Source: Lachnospiraceae bacterium
Lineage (GTDB): Bacteria > Bacillota > Clostridia > Lachnospirales > Lachnospiraceae
Length of the DNA stretch: 7,441 nt
Reading direction: 5' to 3'
Assembly: GCA_017477005.1 (NCBI GenBank)
Contig: JAFUXY010000254.1
Location: 1-7,441, forward strand
The first letter of the stretch is position 1. The number at the start of each line of letters is the position of its first letter. The translations under genes and the position numbers were made by a program. This document shows positions 6,324-7,441 of this stretch, piece after piece. A model generated the notes under the pieces. The model had not been told where the DNA came from. It did no database searches and saw nothing but the letters and a program-made list of their open reading frames with translations.

Positions 6324-7441
6324 ATGAACAAAAATATAGATCCGAAATCCATGCACTTGCCGGATGGGAGTGATATTATGCCGATCATCAACTGGTTCTC
6401 CGAGCAGATGCCGGGAGGATTTTTTGTTTACCGCGCAGACGACTCCCAAGAGCTGCTGTACGCAAACCAAGCTACGATCCAACTCTTTGGCTGTGCCACC
6501 AAAGAAGAGTTCCGGGAGTTGACCGGCTGCACCTTCCGCGGCCTTGTCCATCCGGAGGATTGGTCTTTTGTACAGACGACGATCGACTCACAGATCGCAG
6601 ATGAAAGAAACGACTCTCAAATGGATTTTGTCGAATACCGCATTATCCAAAAAGACGGAAGCATCCGCTGGGTGGAGGATTATGGACATTATGCCACCTT
6701 GCCCGGATACGGAGCGGTCTATTATGTCTTTTTGAAGGATATTACGGAAAAACGGCAGATACAATCAGAAAACAAGCTCGCCGCAGAGGTCATCGAGGGG
6801 CTGAGCGTGGATTATTCCTGCATCTATCTGTTGAATCTTGAAACCGGCAATCTGTGCGCCTATCATTTGAAAAACGATCTGTTCAGAGAAATTTCAAGAA
6901 AGATCGGGATTCCTGAGGGACAGACCGCCAACTGGTCCGAAGTCCTCCAAGCCTATGCGAAGGAATATATTATCCCTGAAGATCAGGAAACGTTTCTGGC
7001 GGAAATTTCCAACGGACGGCTGCTTGAACGGATCGCCTCTGAAGATTCATTTACCGTGAATTACCGCTGCCATTCCCAAAACGGTGGAATCGTCTACGTC
7101 TCTATGACCGTCAACCGCGTTGCCCGGGATGGAAACAGCGCGCATGCGGTGCTGGGGTATCGGGATGTGACCAAGGAGACCCTGGCCTTTCAGAAGGAGC
7201 TCTCCGAAAAAATGGAGATGGAATTTGAGCTCGAACGGGAAAAGCATGCGAACGAAATCAAATCCCAGTTCTTGTTCAACGTATCACACGACATCCGAAC
7301 CCCGATGAATGCCATTATGGGGTATGCGGGGCTTGCCAAACGGCATATCGGAGAGCCAGATCAATCGAAGGACTATCTTGAAAAGGTCGAGGAAGCCGGA
7401 AGCCAGTTGTTGTCGTTGATCGACGACCTCCTGGAGATGAG
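6324..7441 (+). CDS. PAS-domain sensor histidine kinase, 3' end missing
   Basis: Opens at ATG 6324 after the Shine-Dalgarno GAGGT (6311-6315) and stays open for 372 codons to the window edge. No signal peptide or membrane segment is visible, so it is a soluble cytoplasmic sensor. Residues about 20-145 form a PAS_3-type domain: HPEDW at 76-80, then a YRIIQKDGSIRWVEDYG stretch, ending in the PAC-like KDITEKR near 138-144. A second, more divergent PAS (about 150-285) contains IIPEDQETF and ends YRDVTKE (Asp281). A charged helical linker leads to the dimerisation/phosphoacceptor helix FLFNVSHDIRTPMNAIMGY, with phosphorylatable His322. The ATPase domain is beyond the window. In Clostridia this H-box style often belongs to hybrid kinases with receiver domains, but that cannot be seen here. 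The signal sensed is unknown. It probably follows the YdcF gene in the same transcript or from a weak promoter in the 54-bp gap. Confidence 0.93.
   Translation, partial: MNKNIDPKSMHLPDGSDIMPIINWFSEQMPGGFFVYRADDSQELLYANQATIQLFGCATKEEFRELTGCTFRGLVHPEDWSFVQTTIDSQIADERNDSQMDFVEYRIIQKDGSIRWVEDYGHYATLPGYGAVYYVFLKDITEKRQIQSENKLAAEVIEGLSVDYSCIYLLNLETGNLCAYHLKNDLFREISRKIGIPEGQTANWSEVLQAYAKEYIIPEDQETFLAEISNGRLLERIASEDSFTVNYRCHSQNGGIVYVSMTVNRVARDGNSAHAVLGYRDVTKETLAFQKELSEKMEMEFELEREKHANEIKSQFLFNVSHDIRTPMNAIMGYAGLAKRHIGEPDQSKDYLEKVEEAGSQLLSLIDDLLEM

Noticed and set aside
6123..6551. 142-codon minus-strand frame across the YdcF-kinase junction
   Set aside because: It is antisense to two well-supported genes and their gap, with no domain features.

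Overview
The window looks like a piece of a Firmicutes chromosome, most likely a gut- or rumen-type Clostridia (Oscillospiraceae/Lachnospiraceae-like). The grounds are a Firmicutes-style topoisomerase III, a large secreted beta-helix protein of the kind these bacteria carry, a multi-TM YdcF/DUF218 protein, a PAS histidine kinase with the H-box style common in Clostridia, purine-rich Shine-Dalgarno sites and mid-range GC. No genus can be named from the sequence alone.

Layout. 1-1850 (minus): topB, DNA topoisomerase III, with its 3' end cut by the window edge. 1851-2323: a divergent intergenic region. It begins with two back-to-back sigma-70-type promoters whose -35 boxes form a palindrome. It then holds about 270 bp of hairpins, direct repeats and one nested stem-loop. 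2324-5131 (plus): a 935-residue secreted right-handed beta-helix protein of unknown function. 5132-5348: an intergenic stretch with a second, inverted copy of the terminal repeat and a second, same-orientation copy of the nested stem-loop. 5349-6269 (plus): a membrane-anchored YdcF/DUF218 protein. 6324-7441 (plus): the N-terminal part of a soluble PAS-PAS sensor histidine kinase, cut by the window end.

The genes do not form an obvious pathway. topB is housekeeping and divergently transcribed. The beta-helix gene appears to be a stand-alone unit bracketed by imperfect inverted repeats of about 33 bp (2265-2296 and 5246-5278). The YdcF and kinase genes are 54 bp apart on the same strand and may be co-transcribed.

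The most noteworthy signal is non-coding. A structured motif with a conserved core GACRCGWAGYTAGTCC occurs once in each of the two plus-strand leaders, and its stems differ in sequence but keep pairing. It could be a regulatory RNA or the hairpin of a small mobile repeat family. The surrounding repeat architecture favours the mobile repeat, but the sequence alone does not decide it.
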